Shown in pieces: positions 16,905-24,622 of a stretch of DNA of 64,000 bases. Positions within the stretch are counted from its first letter, which is position 1, and every line of letters starts with the position of its first letter. Source of the DNA: Paenibacillus silagei (GTDB lineage Bacteria > Bacillota > Bacilli > Paenibacillales > Paenibacillaceae); NCBI RefSeq assembly GCF_017874735.1, contig NZ_JAGGLV010000029.1, positions 1 through 64,000 on the forward strand, written 5' to 3'. A program made the translations under genes and the position numbers. Below the pieces are notes generated by a model. The model saw only the letters and a program-made list of their open reading frames with translations. It ran no database searches and was not told the DNA's origin.

Positions 16905-17285
16905 TCAGACCTCTCTGTGCCCGATCTCCGGCCTGGGGGCCAGCGGCGCTGTAGCGAAGACCAGCTCCAGCATGCCCGGACCCTCATTGACTACCCGGTG
17001 CCGCTCACCCCTCCGCGCAATGAACAGGCTATTCTCCCGGATGGCGTGCGGGATATCCTCGATGAACGCCGTTCCCCGGCCCCGGACGACGTAGACATTC
17101 TCTTCGCCGTAATCATGAAGATGCTCCTTGATCTCTTCTCCCGGCTGGAGCAGGACATGGCCCATGATCAGCTGGGTGGACCCGACTGTCGCCGGACTCG
17201 CCAGTACGCGCATCTGTCCTCCTCTGGAATGAACCACCGGCACTTCATCCATATGGACCACTGTTTTCGTGTAGACCTGGTTCAT
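16905..17285 (-). CDS. Cupin-domain protein
   Basis: About 126 residues, a single cupin. Motif 1 is KEHLHDYGEENVYVVRGRG with metal-binding His/Glu; motif 2 is FIARRGERHRVVNEG. Start ATG 17285 follows AAGGGGTG; an upstream in-frame start would overlap the MFS stop and lacks a site. Small cupins occur in type II polyketide clusters, for example the whiE/cur spore pigment sets, where they are thought to help cyclisation or oxidation. Confidence 0.83.
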   Translation of the reverse strand: MNQVYTKTVVHMDEVPVVHSRGGQMRVLASPATVGSTQLIMGHVLLQPGEEIKEHLHDYGEENVYVVRGRGTAFIEDIPHAIRENSLFIARRGERHRVVNEGPGMLELVFATAPLAPRPEIGHREV

Positions 17286-17295
17286 ACTGCACCCC

Positions 17296-18495
17296 TTATC
17301 CCGCAGATTTATATTCGGTGACGCCAGCTTGTTCCTTCTTGCCAAGGCTCAGTGAGATCAGCAGCGTCAGCACCATCAGCCCGGCGGCCACCAGATAGCT
17401 GGGATGCGTTCCGATTCTGCTGTAGAAGAACCCGCCAAGCGTGGACCCCAACGCAATCCCGACCCCCTGAAGGGTCCGGAAGGTTCCCAAGGCCGCGCCC
17501 ATCTCCATCGGATTAATCTTAATGACCTTATCCGTAATAATCGTATTGACCAGGGTAATAATTGGCCCTTCCGTAAGTCCGATCAGGGCATATCCGAAGG
17601 TTAGCAGCCAAGGATTGAAGTCAAGTGCATACAGCAGCACAAGCGCTCCTACACAGATCGACTGGGCCCAGATCAGCGGTGCATGTCTGCCTACCTTGTC
17701 TGAGATCCAGCCAACGAAGACTGCTCCGAACGAGGCTACTGCTTCATACGGAATGAAGAGCAGGCTGAGCAGCACCAGGGAGATATCCTGTTCCTTAGCC
17801 GCGAACGGCACCAGGAAGGTGGTGAAGACCCCCACCATGAAGCACAGGGTTCCGACAATACCCGCCAGCAGGATTTCACGGACGCCCAGCCATTTGAAGG
17901 AGCTTTTGAAGGCTTGCCCGATGCTTCTGCTTGTATTCTTGACCCCAGTCTCCCTCAGCAGCACCGTGGTAACCAGCGTGGACAGCAGCAGCAGTGAAGC
18001 CAGCACCGCGAAGGAGGTATGCCAGCCGAAATAATTGCTCAGCAGGCCGCTAAGCACATACCCCAGCACCGACCCGGCACCGATGGCCCCGGACACAATG
18101 CCCATCGCTCTGCCCCGCTCCTCGGGCTTGCACACATCCATCACCACCGCGAAGATCGGTGTGGACACGAAGCCTCTGGCGAAGCCGAACAGCAGCCACC
18201 CCGCCGTGAACAGCAGGACTCCGTGGGATGCAGCTACCATGAATACGGCCACGGCCGACAGAGCCATGGAAGCGATAATAATCTTCTTCCGCCCGTAGCG
18301 GTCCGCGAACACGCCGGAGGGAATCGACAGAAAGGTCATCACCAGCGAGGCAATCCCCGCTATCGTTCCAATCTCACCGGAGGTCATGCCGAGATCACTG
18401 CTGATCAGGGGTGCGATGGGGAAGATGCTGACCATAATTGAAAATACGAGTAGAATGTTGATGGCCAAAAGTGTGAATATTTTGTTGTTGCTCAT
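17296..18495 (-). CDS. MFS transporter, probable product exporter
   Basis: About 399 residues with twelve hydrophobic segments. The cytoplasmic motif between TM2 and TM3 is GVFADRYGRKKI, the family signature. Start ATG 18495 has GAGGAGG nine bases upstream; the longer in-frame start lies inside the AcpS stop. Placement between acpS and tailoring genes argues for export of the polyketide or self-resistance. Confidence 0.87.
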   Translation of the reverse strand: MSNNKIFTLLAINILLVFSIMVSIFPIAPLISSDLGMTSGEIGTIAGIASLVMTFLSIPSGVFADRYGRKKIIIASMALSAVAVFMVAASHGVLLFTAGWLLFGFARGFVSTPIFAVVMDVCKPEERGRAMGIVSGAIGAGSVLGYVLSGLLSNYFGWHTSFAVLASLLLLSTLVTTVLLRETGVKNTSRSIGQAFKSSFKWLGVREILLAGIVGTLCFMVGVFTTFLVPFAAKEQDISLVLLSLLFIPYEAVASFGAVFVGWISDKVGRHAPLIWAQSICVGALVLLYALDFNPWLLTFGYALIGLTEGPIITLVNTIITDKVIKINPMEMGAALGTFRTLQGVGIALGSTLGGFFYSRIGTHPSYLVAAGLMVLTLLISLSLGKKEQAGVTEYKSAG

Positions 18496-18515
18496 GTGAC
18501 TCGTCCTCCTCACAG

Positions 18516-18896
18516 TCATTGACTGCTCTCAATAATGATGAATGCAGCAGCATAATCACCGTGATGACTGATGCTTACATGGATGGAATCCTGCTGCTGT
18601 ACATAAGGCTCCAGGCTGCGGCTGCGGACCAGATAGGGCTGGCCGCCGGGATGGTTAAGGAACTCCAGCTCATTCCAGTCCAGCTCACAGTTCATTCCTG
18701 TGCCGATGGCCTTCAGCAGCGCTTCTTTGGCGGCGAATCTGCCGGCCAGGAAGTGTTCGGCATGTCTTTTTTTACAGGCGAACAGCTCCCTCTCTTCCAT
18801 GGAATAATACTGCTGTACGAACAGTTCACCGCATTTCTCCAGCATCTGCTCGACAAAGCTGATACTGACCAGATCCATGCCGATCCCTCTAATCAT
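18516..18896 (-). CDS. acpS: Holo-ACP synthase (AcpS-type phosphopantetheinyl transferase)
   Basis: A 126-residue AcpS-type enzyme. The Mg-binding Asp8 lies in IGMDLVSI and Glu58 in FAAKEALLKAIGTG; the terminal SISHHGDYAAAFI is also typical. It transfers the phosphopantetheine arm from CoA to the ACP serine. Its start overlaps the ACP stop by ATGA, so it is translationally coupled to its likely substrate. In Bacillus the housekeeping acpS lies beside ydcC-alr; in this window that place (near 41.5 kb) has no acpS. I therefore cannot say whether this is a second, dedicated copy or a relocated one. Confidence 0.9.
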   Translation of the reverse strand: MIRGIGMDLVSISFVEQMLEKCGELFVQQYYSMEERELFACKKRHAEHFLAGRFAAKEALLKAIGTGMNCELDWNELEFLNHPGGQPYLVRSRSLEPYVQQQDSIHVSISHHGDYAAAFIIIESSQ

Positions 18897-19111
18897 GCCT
18901 TCAAGGCAACGGCTTCGATCACTTGGGCTACAGAATACGTCTTAAGCACCCTACTCTCAATGAAGATGCCAAACGCCTTCGCAAGTGCTGTAGAGACCAG
19001 CGCCAGCTCTGTTGAATCCAGGGCCAAATCGTCATAGAGCCGCGATGATTCGATAATCTCATCCTCAATGCCAATATCCTCAATGATTGCTTTTACCTTC
19101 TCGAATACCAT
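18893..19111 (-). CDS. Acyl carrier protein of the type II PKS
   Basis: A 72-residue ACP. The phosphopantetheine site is Ser33 in LALDSTELAL (DST in place of the usual DSL/DSV), followed by helix LVSTALAKAFG. ATG 19111 is preceded by GGGAGGG at good spacing; the GTG nine bases upstream lies in that site and is rejected. It holds the growing polyketide chain. It is followed by acpS with a 4-bp overlap and preceded by the CLF gene. Confidence 0.9.
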   Translation of the reverse strand: MVFEKVKAIIEDIGIEDEIIESSRLYDDLALDSTELALVSTALAKAFGIFIESRVLKTYSVAQVIEAVALKA

Positions 19112-19157
19112 TAGATACACCCTCCCGGTTAAGTTAATGTGCCTTAATGTTCATCCT

Positions 19158-20405
19158 TCACAAGCCTTCAGCGTTCACAACCAGTGCCGAAGAGACACCC
19201 CCCCTCCCTCTGGACAGAATCAGCGAAGACTCCACAGCGGTCCGGCGGCTGATCCCCGGCACGAAGTTCAAGCCATTGTCCTGAACAGATTCTGCCAGAT
19301 ACGGAAGGCCGGGCAGCTCCCCGTGATTCATAGCCAGCACGCTCAGTGCCACATCGAACGCCCCTGCCGCTCCAATCGTGTTGCCGAAGACGGTCTTGGG
19401 GCAGCCCGCCCACTTGGCTTCTGTACTACTGCCGAACACCTCCTGAATGGCCGAGCATTCAATTCCGTCTTCGCGGGCGGAGGCGGCCCCATCCAGCGAC
19501 AGATAGCCGATCCGCTCCGGCTGCGTCTCCGAATGCCCGATTGCCAGCCGGATCGCTCTGGCACACTGCGCTATACTCTCCTCAGGCGGAGCGGCGGCTT
19601 GGCCGTCATTCGTGAAGCCGAAGCCCTGGATGCTCGCCCGCACCCGGCGGGACGCCTCGCGCTTCTGGAGGCTGCGCTCCGATTCGAGGCACAGGAACGC
19701 GGCTCCTTCAGCCAGGGCCAGCCCGCTGCGCCCCTCCACGAACGGCCGGTATGCCGTCTGCGGGCGGTCCGCACTCAGATTCAGCAGTCCCTCCGTGTTA
19801 TAGAAGGAGAGCGCCCACGGATCGAGCGGCGTCTCGGCTCCGCCAACGATCGCCGCATCGATAATCCCGTTGCGGATGGCTCTGGCCGCATAGGCAATGG
19901 CGAGCAGCCCGCTGCTCCGGTCGGCGATTACCGTCTTGCTGTAGCCCTTGATGTCGAAGGCCAGGGACATATGCCCTTGTGCCGCCGCAGGGAACCAGTT
20001 GCTGGCCAGATTTGGGTCAATGAAGGGCGCCCCTTCGGTATGGAGGACACGCAGGCCATTCCGTGCACTCTCCCAGCCGCCCGAGTTGTTGCCGACGAAG
20101 ATGCCGATCCGCTCGCGGCTCATCTGATCAAGCTCCCAATGCGCATCATCCATGGCATCCTTTGCAGCCAGAATCGACATGACAGAGAAGCGGGAGCATT
20201 TCTTGAGCAGACGCTTCGATATGATCTGCTCCGGCTCCATCCCGCGGACTTGTCCGGCGAAGGGAGGCGCGGTACCAGTCGTACCCTCAAGCTGGAGCGG
20301 AGTCATATAATTACGGCCGCTCAGAAGTCCTTCCCAGAAGGCCCCGGCACTATTTCCGCACGGCCCCACCATCCCTACTCCGGTTACGAATACTGTATTC
20401 TTCAT
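19158..20405 (-). CDS. Ketosynthase beta / chain length factor (inactive KS)
   Basis: About 415 residues with the thiolase-like KS fold (VTGVGMVGPCG, AIVGGAETPLDPW, FGNTIGAAGAFD), but all three catalytic residues are lost. The active Cys position is Arg163 (ADRSSG), the first His is Asp305 (SLDGAAS) and the second His is Asn342 (FGNTIG); Lys337 remains. This is what a CLF looks like, although classical CLFs carry Gln at the Cys position. ATG 20405 overlaps the KS-alpha stop by ATGA, the arrangement of KS/CLF pairs that form a heterodimer. CLFs set chain length. Confidence 0.87.
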   Translation of the reverse strand: MKNTVFVTGVGMVGPCGNSAGAFWEGLLSGRNYMTPLQLEGTTGTAPPFAGQVRGMEPEQIISKRLLKKCSRFSVMSILAAKDAMDDAHWELDQMSRERIGIFVGNNSGGWESARNGLRVLHTEGAPFIDPNLASNWFPAAAQGHMSLAFDIKGYSKTVIADRSSGLLAIAYAARAIRNGIIDAAIVGGAETPLDPWALSFYNTEGLLNLSADRPQTAYRPFVEGRSGLALAEGAAFLCLESERSLQKREASRRVRASIQGFGFTNDGQAAAPPEESIAQCARAIRLAIGHSETQPERIGYLSLDGAASAREDGIECSAIQEVFGSSTEAKWAGCPKTVFGNTIGAAGAFDVALSVLAMNHGELPGLPYLAESVQDNGLNFVPGISRRTAVESSLILSRGRGGVSSALVVNAEGL

Positions 20406-21724
20406 AGGCTGCACATCCATTGTTCAGTCTGAAGCTTGCCTGCCCGATTACTGTATTCGTTCGCTGCCAGAATCATCGCGGAGTGAATCCCGGAGAATCC
20501 GCTGGCATTGGTCAGAATATGGTACAGGTCGCGCTGGATCGCTTGCTTCGGCACATAATTCAGATCACAGGCAGGGTCCGGCTCGTCCAGATTGGCGGTT
20601 GGCGGGATATAGCCCTCGTTCAAGGCCAGCAGGCAATGCACAATTTCAATGGCACTCGCTGCCGAGAGCGGATGACCTACCATGGATTTCGTGGAGCTGA
20701 TCGGGATGGAGTAGGCGAGCTCTCCGAACGTTCTTTTATAAGCCGCGGTCTCAAAAGCATCATTCTGCGGAGTCGAGCTGCCATGTGCGTTGATATATTG
20801 AATGTCCTCCGCTGTCAGGCCCGCGTTGCCCAGCGCCTCGTTCATCGTCAGACTGAGCGCATCCCCATCCTGTGGCAGATCGGTCATATGAAAAGCGTTA
20901 TTCGTACTGGCGAATCCGGTCACCTCGCCATAGATCGGCGCCTGCCGCCGGAGCGCATGCTCCAGCTCCTCCAGCACCACGACGGCACACCCCTCGCTGA
21001 GAACGAAGCCGCTGCGGTTCTTCTCAAAAGGTCTCGAAGCCCGCTGCGGGTCATCGTTGAACCTGGAGGTCAACGCACCGATGGCATCGAAGGAGGAGAT
21101 GGTCATGGAGCTGACCGGTGCTTCCGCTGCGCCGCAGATCATGACGTCATGTTCCCCGGCTATAATCGACTCATAGCCATATCCGACAGCATCAATGCCG
21201 CCCGTGCAGCCTGTGGACATGACCAGTGCCTCTCCCTGAAGCCCGAACTCATGCGCCACTTCGAAGGCAATATAAGAGAACATGCCTTTGCGGTACAAAT
21301 CCTCCTGACAGAGTCCATGATCAATCGGCCCCTGCCCGCCCTCCGTCATCCGCAGGAAGGTCTGCTCCGAGAACGGAGTATCGGCAATTGCATTGGCGAT
21401 GCAGACCCCGGAACGCTCCCGCAGCTCCTTCGTGAACACAAGCCCCGCATCGGCAACCGCCCTTATCGCGGCGTTGACCGCCAGAATACCCGGCCGCCCC
21501 ATGCCTGCCCGCTGCGCTTCATCAGCCGTCCGGCCCAAATGCTCGAACAGCGGTATTGTGCCGGTAACGCGGCTTTTCAACGCCATATGCTCATAGACCT
21601 GCAAGCGGTCATATCCCACCTTGCCCTGCAGGCTGTTCCTCCAGAACTGCTCCAGCGTATTCCCCAGCGGGGTAAGCAGCCCCATGCCAGTGATCACGAC
21701 TCTTTTTCTTGTCACATTCTCCAT
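20402..21724 (-). CDS. Type II PKS ketosynthase alpha
   Basis: A 440-residue beta-ketoacyl synthase with intact catalytic residues: Cys173 in MSTGCTGG, His314 in NAHGSSTPQ, Lys346 and His351 in STKSMVGHPL. The C-terminal glycine loop is NASGFSGIHS rather than the usual NSFGFGG. It extends acyl-ACP by decarboxylative condensation of malonyl-ACP together with the adjacent CLF. No acyltransferase or ketoreductase gene is in the cluster, so malonyl loading probably borrows FabD, and the chain may stay unreduced. Confidence 0.9.
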   Translation of the reverse strand: MENVTRKRVVITGMGLLTPLGNTLEQFWRNSLQGKVGYDRLQVYEHMALKSRVTGTIPLFEHLGRTADEAQRAGMGRPGILAVNAAIRAVADAGLVFTKELRERSGVCIANAIADTPFSEQTFLRMTEGGQGPIDHGLCQEDLYRKGMFSYIAFEVAHEFGLQGEALVMSTGCTGGIDAVGYGYESIIAGEHDVMICGAAEAPVSSMTISSFDAIGALTSRFNDDPQRASRPFEKNRSGFVLSEGCAVVVLEELEHALRRQAPIYGEVTGFASTNNAFHMTDLPQDGDALSLTMNEALGNAGLTAEDIQYINAHGSSTPQNDAFETAAYKRTFGELAYSIPISSTKSMVGHPLSAASAIEIVHCLLALNEGYIPPTANLDEPDPACDLNYVPKQAIQRDLYHILTNASGFSGIHSAMILAANEYSNRAGKLQTEQWMCSL

Positions 21725-21732
21725 ATAAGCCC

Positions 21733-22188
21733 TCAGCTCCGAACCGTTTGCTTCTCGATATTGTGCTTGATCGCCGTCATCTGCTCCTTGGTCGTGCGGT
21801 TCAGATGCGCTTCTACCTGCTCCCCGGTCAGCCCGCTTGCCGGATCTACCTCGAATTCCTGAATCCAGGTCATATACGTCCCTTCGTCCTGCTCCTCATA
21901 GAGCCATTCGAGATTCATATGCTTGAACGGCAGCAGCGGCGCCAGGCGTCTGGCCGTAATCCGGAAGTTCGGCCGGTCCAGCCAGCGTTCAGATTCCCAC
22001 GTGCGCGAAGGCCGGTTCCCCTCAGGATGTGTCGTCAGCTCAAACCGGATGTAGGCCTCCCCTTGCTCCAGCACCCGCGTTTCCTTATATTCCGTGAATA
22101 AATCTGTCCAGTGCGCAATATCATTCGTCCGCTCAAATACGGTGATCCGGTCTGCTTGAATCCAGATACTGTTCTGAATCGTTGCCAC
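21733..22188 (-). CDS. Polyketide aromatase/cyclase (SRPBCC, TcmN/WhiE-VI-like)
   Basis: A 151-residue START/SRPBCC domain, closely like actinobacterial aromatase/cyclases: VFERTNDIAHWTDLF, RFELTTHPEG, MNLEWLYEEQ, WIQEFEV, EAHLNRTTKEQM. Residues Tyr34, Ser66, Arg68, Arg81 and Gln110 appear to match pocket residues described for TcmN ARO/CYC (Tyr35, Ser67, Arg69, Arg82, Gln110), from memory. I chose GTG 22188 because GGGGAGG (22197-22203) stands eight bases before it; the longer frame lacks this. It folds and aromatises the first ring(s), and is the first structural gene of the operon. Confidence 0.88.
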   Translation of the reverse strand: MATIQNSIWIQADRITVFERTNDIAHWTDLFTEYKETRVLEQGEAYIRFELTTHPEGNRPSRTWESERWLDRPNFRITARRLAPLLPFKHMNLEWLYEEQDEGTYMTWIQEFEVDPASGLTGEQVEAHLNRTTKEQMTAIKHNIEKQTVRS

Positions 22189-22257
22189 TCCATATGCCTC
22201 CCCATTCGTATTAATGACATCGTAACGCCTAAGCCCGGAAGGGGACATAACCCGGCT

Positions 22258-22286
22258 GTTAAGCTTGCGTTAATTTACAGTTATTG
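22258..22286. promoter_or_regulatory. Direct repeats at 11-bp spacing upstream of the PKS genes
   Basis: GTTAA at 22258, GTTAA at 22269 and GTTAT at 22280 are exactly 11 bp apart. OmpR/PhoB-type winged-helix proteins, including SARP activators, bind direct repeats at this period. The segment 22263-22278 (GCTTGCGTTAATTTAC) recurs with one inserted base at 23211-23227 upstream of the regulator gene. Confidence 0.6.
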
Positions 22287-22337
22287 TTGATTTATGGGAG
22301 GAGACGGAAGAGTACAATCTATGTGTTTCCCGGGCAC

Positions 22338-22365
22338 AAAAAAAGACCTGACAGAACTCTGTCAG
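22338..22365 (-). terminator. Terminator between regulator and PKS genes
   Basis: Read on the minus strand, CTGACAGA and TCTGTCAG form a stem at the regulator stop codon, followed by a run of seven T. The PKS genes therefore need their own promoter or read-through. Confidence 0.75.
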
Positions 22366-23066
22366 ATCAATGGGTTCACCGAATATCCGATCCCCCGGCG
22401 AAACAGGATGATGTCGCTGCGTCCGGAGATGATCTCGATTTTGTGCCTCAGCTTGTATACGTACTGCCTCACAATCTCAGGGGATGTATACCTGTCCCAC
22501 AGCTGGTGCAGAATCTGCTCGGTGGGGATATACTGGCCTTGGCATTCCAGCAGCAGCTCCAGGAGTTCGAACTCTTTACAGGTAAGCTCAATGACGAATT
22601 CTCCGACCTTCAGGGATTTGGAGTGCAGATGAAGGGCGATATCCTTGATTTGTCTGGTGTGGTGTGTATGAGGGTCCAGTCCTTCGTCGAACCAGCAGCG
22701 CAACCGGCTGAACAATTCCTCCTGGAAGCCGTAGCGCTCGAAGCTGCTGATGTACATATGATTGGAAGGAAAAGGGACAGGGGTACCCTGCGCGCTGATC
22801 TCCTCTACAATGAAGAATATTCTCAGCGTAAGCATCTGTTGCAGGTACTGCATCGTGTGAATGAAGTCCGGGTTGAAATCAGGGGTGCTGATCACTACAC
22901 CATCCAGCTGTAGGCCTTCCTTCACAATATCGACCAGCGCCTCCAGCTCCTTGAAATGCAATACCTTACAACCGTACTCCTGTGCAAAAAAAGAATGAAC
23001 CATTTTAAACCTGCAATCCTCACAAGGCTCTGTGGAATCTGCACAACACACCAGCGCAACACGCAT
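22362..23066 (-). CDS. OmpR/PhoB-type winged-helix regulator with Cys-rich N-terminus
   Basis: From ATG 23066 (GGAGAG upstream) about 234 residues. Residues 1-120 are alpha/beta and resemble a degenerate receiver domain, with Cys7, Cys8, Cys15 and Cys18 (VCCADSTEPCEDC) and no clear phospho-acceptor Asp. The C-terminus is a winged-helix DNA-binding domain (LTCKEFELLELLLECQ, IVRQYVYKLRHKIE, FRRGIGYSV). No sensor kinase is adjacent. As the first gene ahead of the PKS operon, beside 11-bp direct repeats, it is the likely pathway regulator. The Cys set could sense redox or metal, which is inference. Confidence 0.82.
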   Translation of the reverse strand: MRVALVCCADSTEPCEDCRFKMVHSFFAQEYGCKVLHFKELEALVDIVKEGLQLDGVVISTPDFNPDFIHTMQYLQQMLTLRIFFIVEEISAQGTPVPFPSNHMYISSFERYGFQEELFSRLRCWFDEGLDPHTHHTRQIKDIALHLHSKSLKVGEFVIELTCKEFELLELLLECQGQYIPTEQILHQLWDRYTSPEIVRQYVYKLRHKIEIISGRSDIILFRRGIGYSVNPLI

Positions 23067-23210
23067 GAACTTCTCTCCAATCCCATTCTTCTCAAATACT
23101 ACCGGTTTCACAAAGATTACATTTTCTATAATATAGTATTTTTTGGGATATAAAAGGAAAAATATCATAGCTTCTTATTCAAAAAATGAACAAGTTAAAA
23201 GTTTGGCATT

Positions 23211-23227
23211 GCTTGCGTTCAATTTAC
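23211..23227. promoter_or_regulatory. Second copy of the candidate regulator site
   Basis: GCTTGCGTTCAATTTAC matches GCTTGCGTTAATTTAC at 22263-22278 apart from one inserted C. It lies about 145 bp upstream of the regulator start in the same orientation, suggesting autoregulation. Confidence 0.5.
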
Positions 23228-23285
23228 TCTTATCAGATAAGACGCACTTCGGAGTTGAACACGAAGCATGGTCGTCGCTGCGGTG

Positions 23286-23330
23286 AACATTTGGACTTCC
23301 GGCCGCTGCCGCTCCTCCAGTTCCAAATTT
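23286..23330. repeat. Imperfect inverted repeat in the regulator upstream region
   Basis: AACATTTGGACT (23286-23297) and AGTTCCAAATTT (23319-23330) pair with two mismatches around a GC-rich loop. It may be another genus-specific palindromic element. The surrounding stretch 23169-23405 holds no gene I can support. Confidence 0.35.
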
Positions 23331-23405
23331 CCCCTCCCCTTCTTTTTGCTTTTTGTTTAAATTGCTTAAGTGCTTCTTACACAGATTTTGAACGCGTACA
23401 CTCTG

Positions 23406-23596
23406 GGATAGTTGTATTCTGTACACTTAAATACCGTGTAAAGGAAGGATTTCCTCTTCTAACTGTATTTGGTACAACTAAATCTGCAGATATCAGCGGA
23501 ATCCCGGCGCAGAGGGTATTTTAAATGTATGTTTTACAACTAAACGGAAATTAGGCGCTACATTGGACGATTTAGTTGTATAGAATACACTTAAAC
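23406..23596 (+). repeat. 191-bp four-unit intergenic repeat, copy 1
   Basis: Four units of the form TTTAGTTGTA-N5-TACANTTAAA lie at about 23406 (+), 23462 (-), 23519 (-) and 23568 (+). The spacers also match copy 2 at 47552-47742, for example AAGGAAGGATTT and CTCTTCTAACTGTA. Copy 2 is in reverse orientation. No coding potential is credible. Confidence 0.8.
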
Positions 23597-23705
23597 ATAA
23601 TGCGTCTCGATTTTCTTTCCCAATGATGATTCGTTGCCTTCTTATGCTATAATCGTTGACCAAGAGGGCTGGTTATACGAACTCAAAAGGAAAGGAAGAT
23701 GCGAA

Positions 23706-24545
23706 ATGGAACATTTCGTTTTGAATAACGGAGTCCAGATGCCGAAGGTGGGTCTGGGTGTGTATAACATCAAAGACAATAATGAAGACGCTCTAGTATG
23801 GGCGCTTCAGAACGGGTACCGGCATCTGGATACGGCGGCAGCTTACCGAAATGAGGAGCTGATAGCCAGGGCTATTCAGAAATCAGGTGTACCTCGAAGC
23901 GAGCTCTTTATTACGACTAAAGTATGGAGCACAGACCTGGGGCGAAAGACCCGTAAAGCCTTTGAAGCCAGTCTTCAAAAACTCCAAACGGATTATGTTG
24001 ACCTCTACCTGATCCACTGGCCCGCCAAGCACTATCTGGAAAGCTGGCACATCCTGGAGTCTTTATACAAGGAGGGCAAGATCCGGGCGATCGGGGTATC
24101 CAATTTTGAGCCGGAGCATCTGGACAAGGTCATGAAGCAGGGGACGATTGTCCCCGCAGTGAATCAAATTCAGACGAACCCGCTGCTCCAGCAAGGGTCG
24201 CTTCATGATTATATGAGGGGGCACGGTATCCAGCATGTCGCGTGGAGCCCTTTTGGACACGGTAACTCGGAGATGCTTGCCCACCCTGTACTCACCGAAA
24301 TGGCAGCCAAATATGATAAAACTGCGGCGCAAGTCATCCTGAGATGGAACCTTGAGCGGGATATCGCTGTAATTCCGAAGTCCGTTACTCCTGCAAGGCT
24401 GAAACAGAATCTGGAGCTGTTTGATTTCTCCTTGTCGGACGAAGAGATGAAGAGAATCGCAGCCCTGGATCAGAATAAAAGAGGATTTACCGATCCGCAA
24501 AATAAATTTTACCTGTGGACCACCCGGTTTACCCCGTTGTCCTAA
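23706..24545 (+). CDS. Aldo/keto reductase
   Basis: About 279 residues from ATG 23706, with GGAAGGAAG upstream. The AKR catalytic tetrad is visible: Asp42 and Tyr47 (LDTAAAYRNE), Lys72 (TTKVWS) and His104 (LIHWP). AIGVSNF and the NADPH-binding end block IPKSVTPARLKQN fit the YtbE / 2,5-diketogluconate reductase branch. The C-terminal tail FYLWTTRFTPLS is unusual. It is a single gene between a repeat element and an SLH gene; the physiological substrate is unknown. Confidence 0.9.
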   Translation: MEHFVLNNGVQMPKVGLGVYNIKDNNEDALVWALQNGYRHLDTAAAYRNEELIARAIQKSGVPRSELFITTKVWSTDLGRKTRKAFEASLQKLQTDYVDLYLIHWPAKHYLESWHILESLYKEGKIRAIGVSNFEPEHLDKVMKQGTIVPAVNQIQTNPLLQQGSLHDYMRGHGIQHVAWSPFGHGNSEMLAHPVLTEMAAKYDKTAAQVILRWNLERDIAVIPKSVTPARLKQNLELFDFSLSDEEMKRIAALDQNKRGFTDPQNKFYLWTTRFTPLS

Positions 24546-24622
24546 GTTTTTTCGTATTATTTTCCGGACAACTGCAACCTTTCGCCGTAAAGAACCATCT
24601 GAGTATATAGAGGTGATGCACA

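Noticed and set aside
18516..18896. Assigning this AcpS as the only housekeeping copy
   Set aside because: The rest of the genome is not visible, so copy number cannot be judged.
20402..21724. FabF of fatty-acid synthesis
   Set aside because: It is paired with a triad-less KS and an aromatase/cyclase, and lies apart from any fab gene.
20420..21862. A 480-codon plus-strand open frame
   Set aside because: Antisense shadow of the KS-alpha gene; no motif of its own and no ribosome binding site.
23406..23596. Insertion sequence
   Set aside because: No transposase frame; at most a non-autonomous element.
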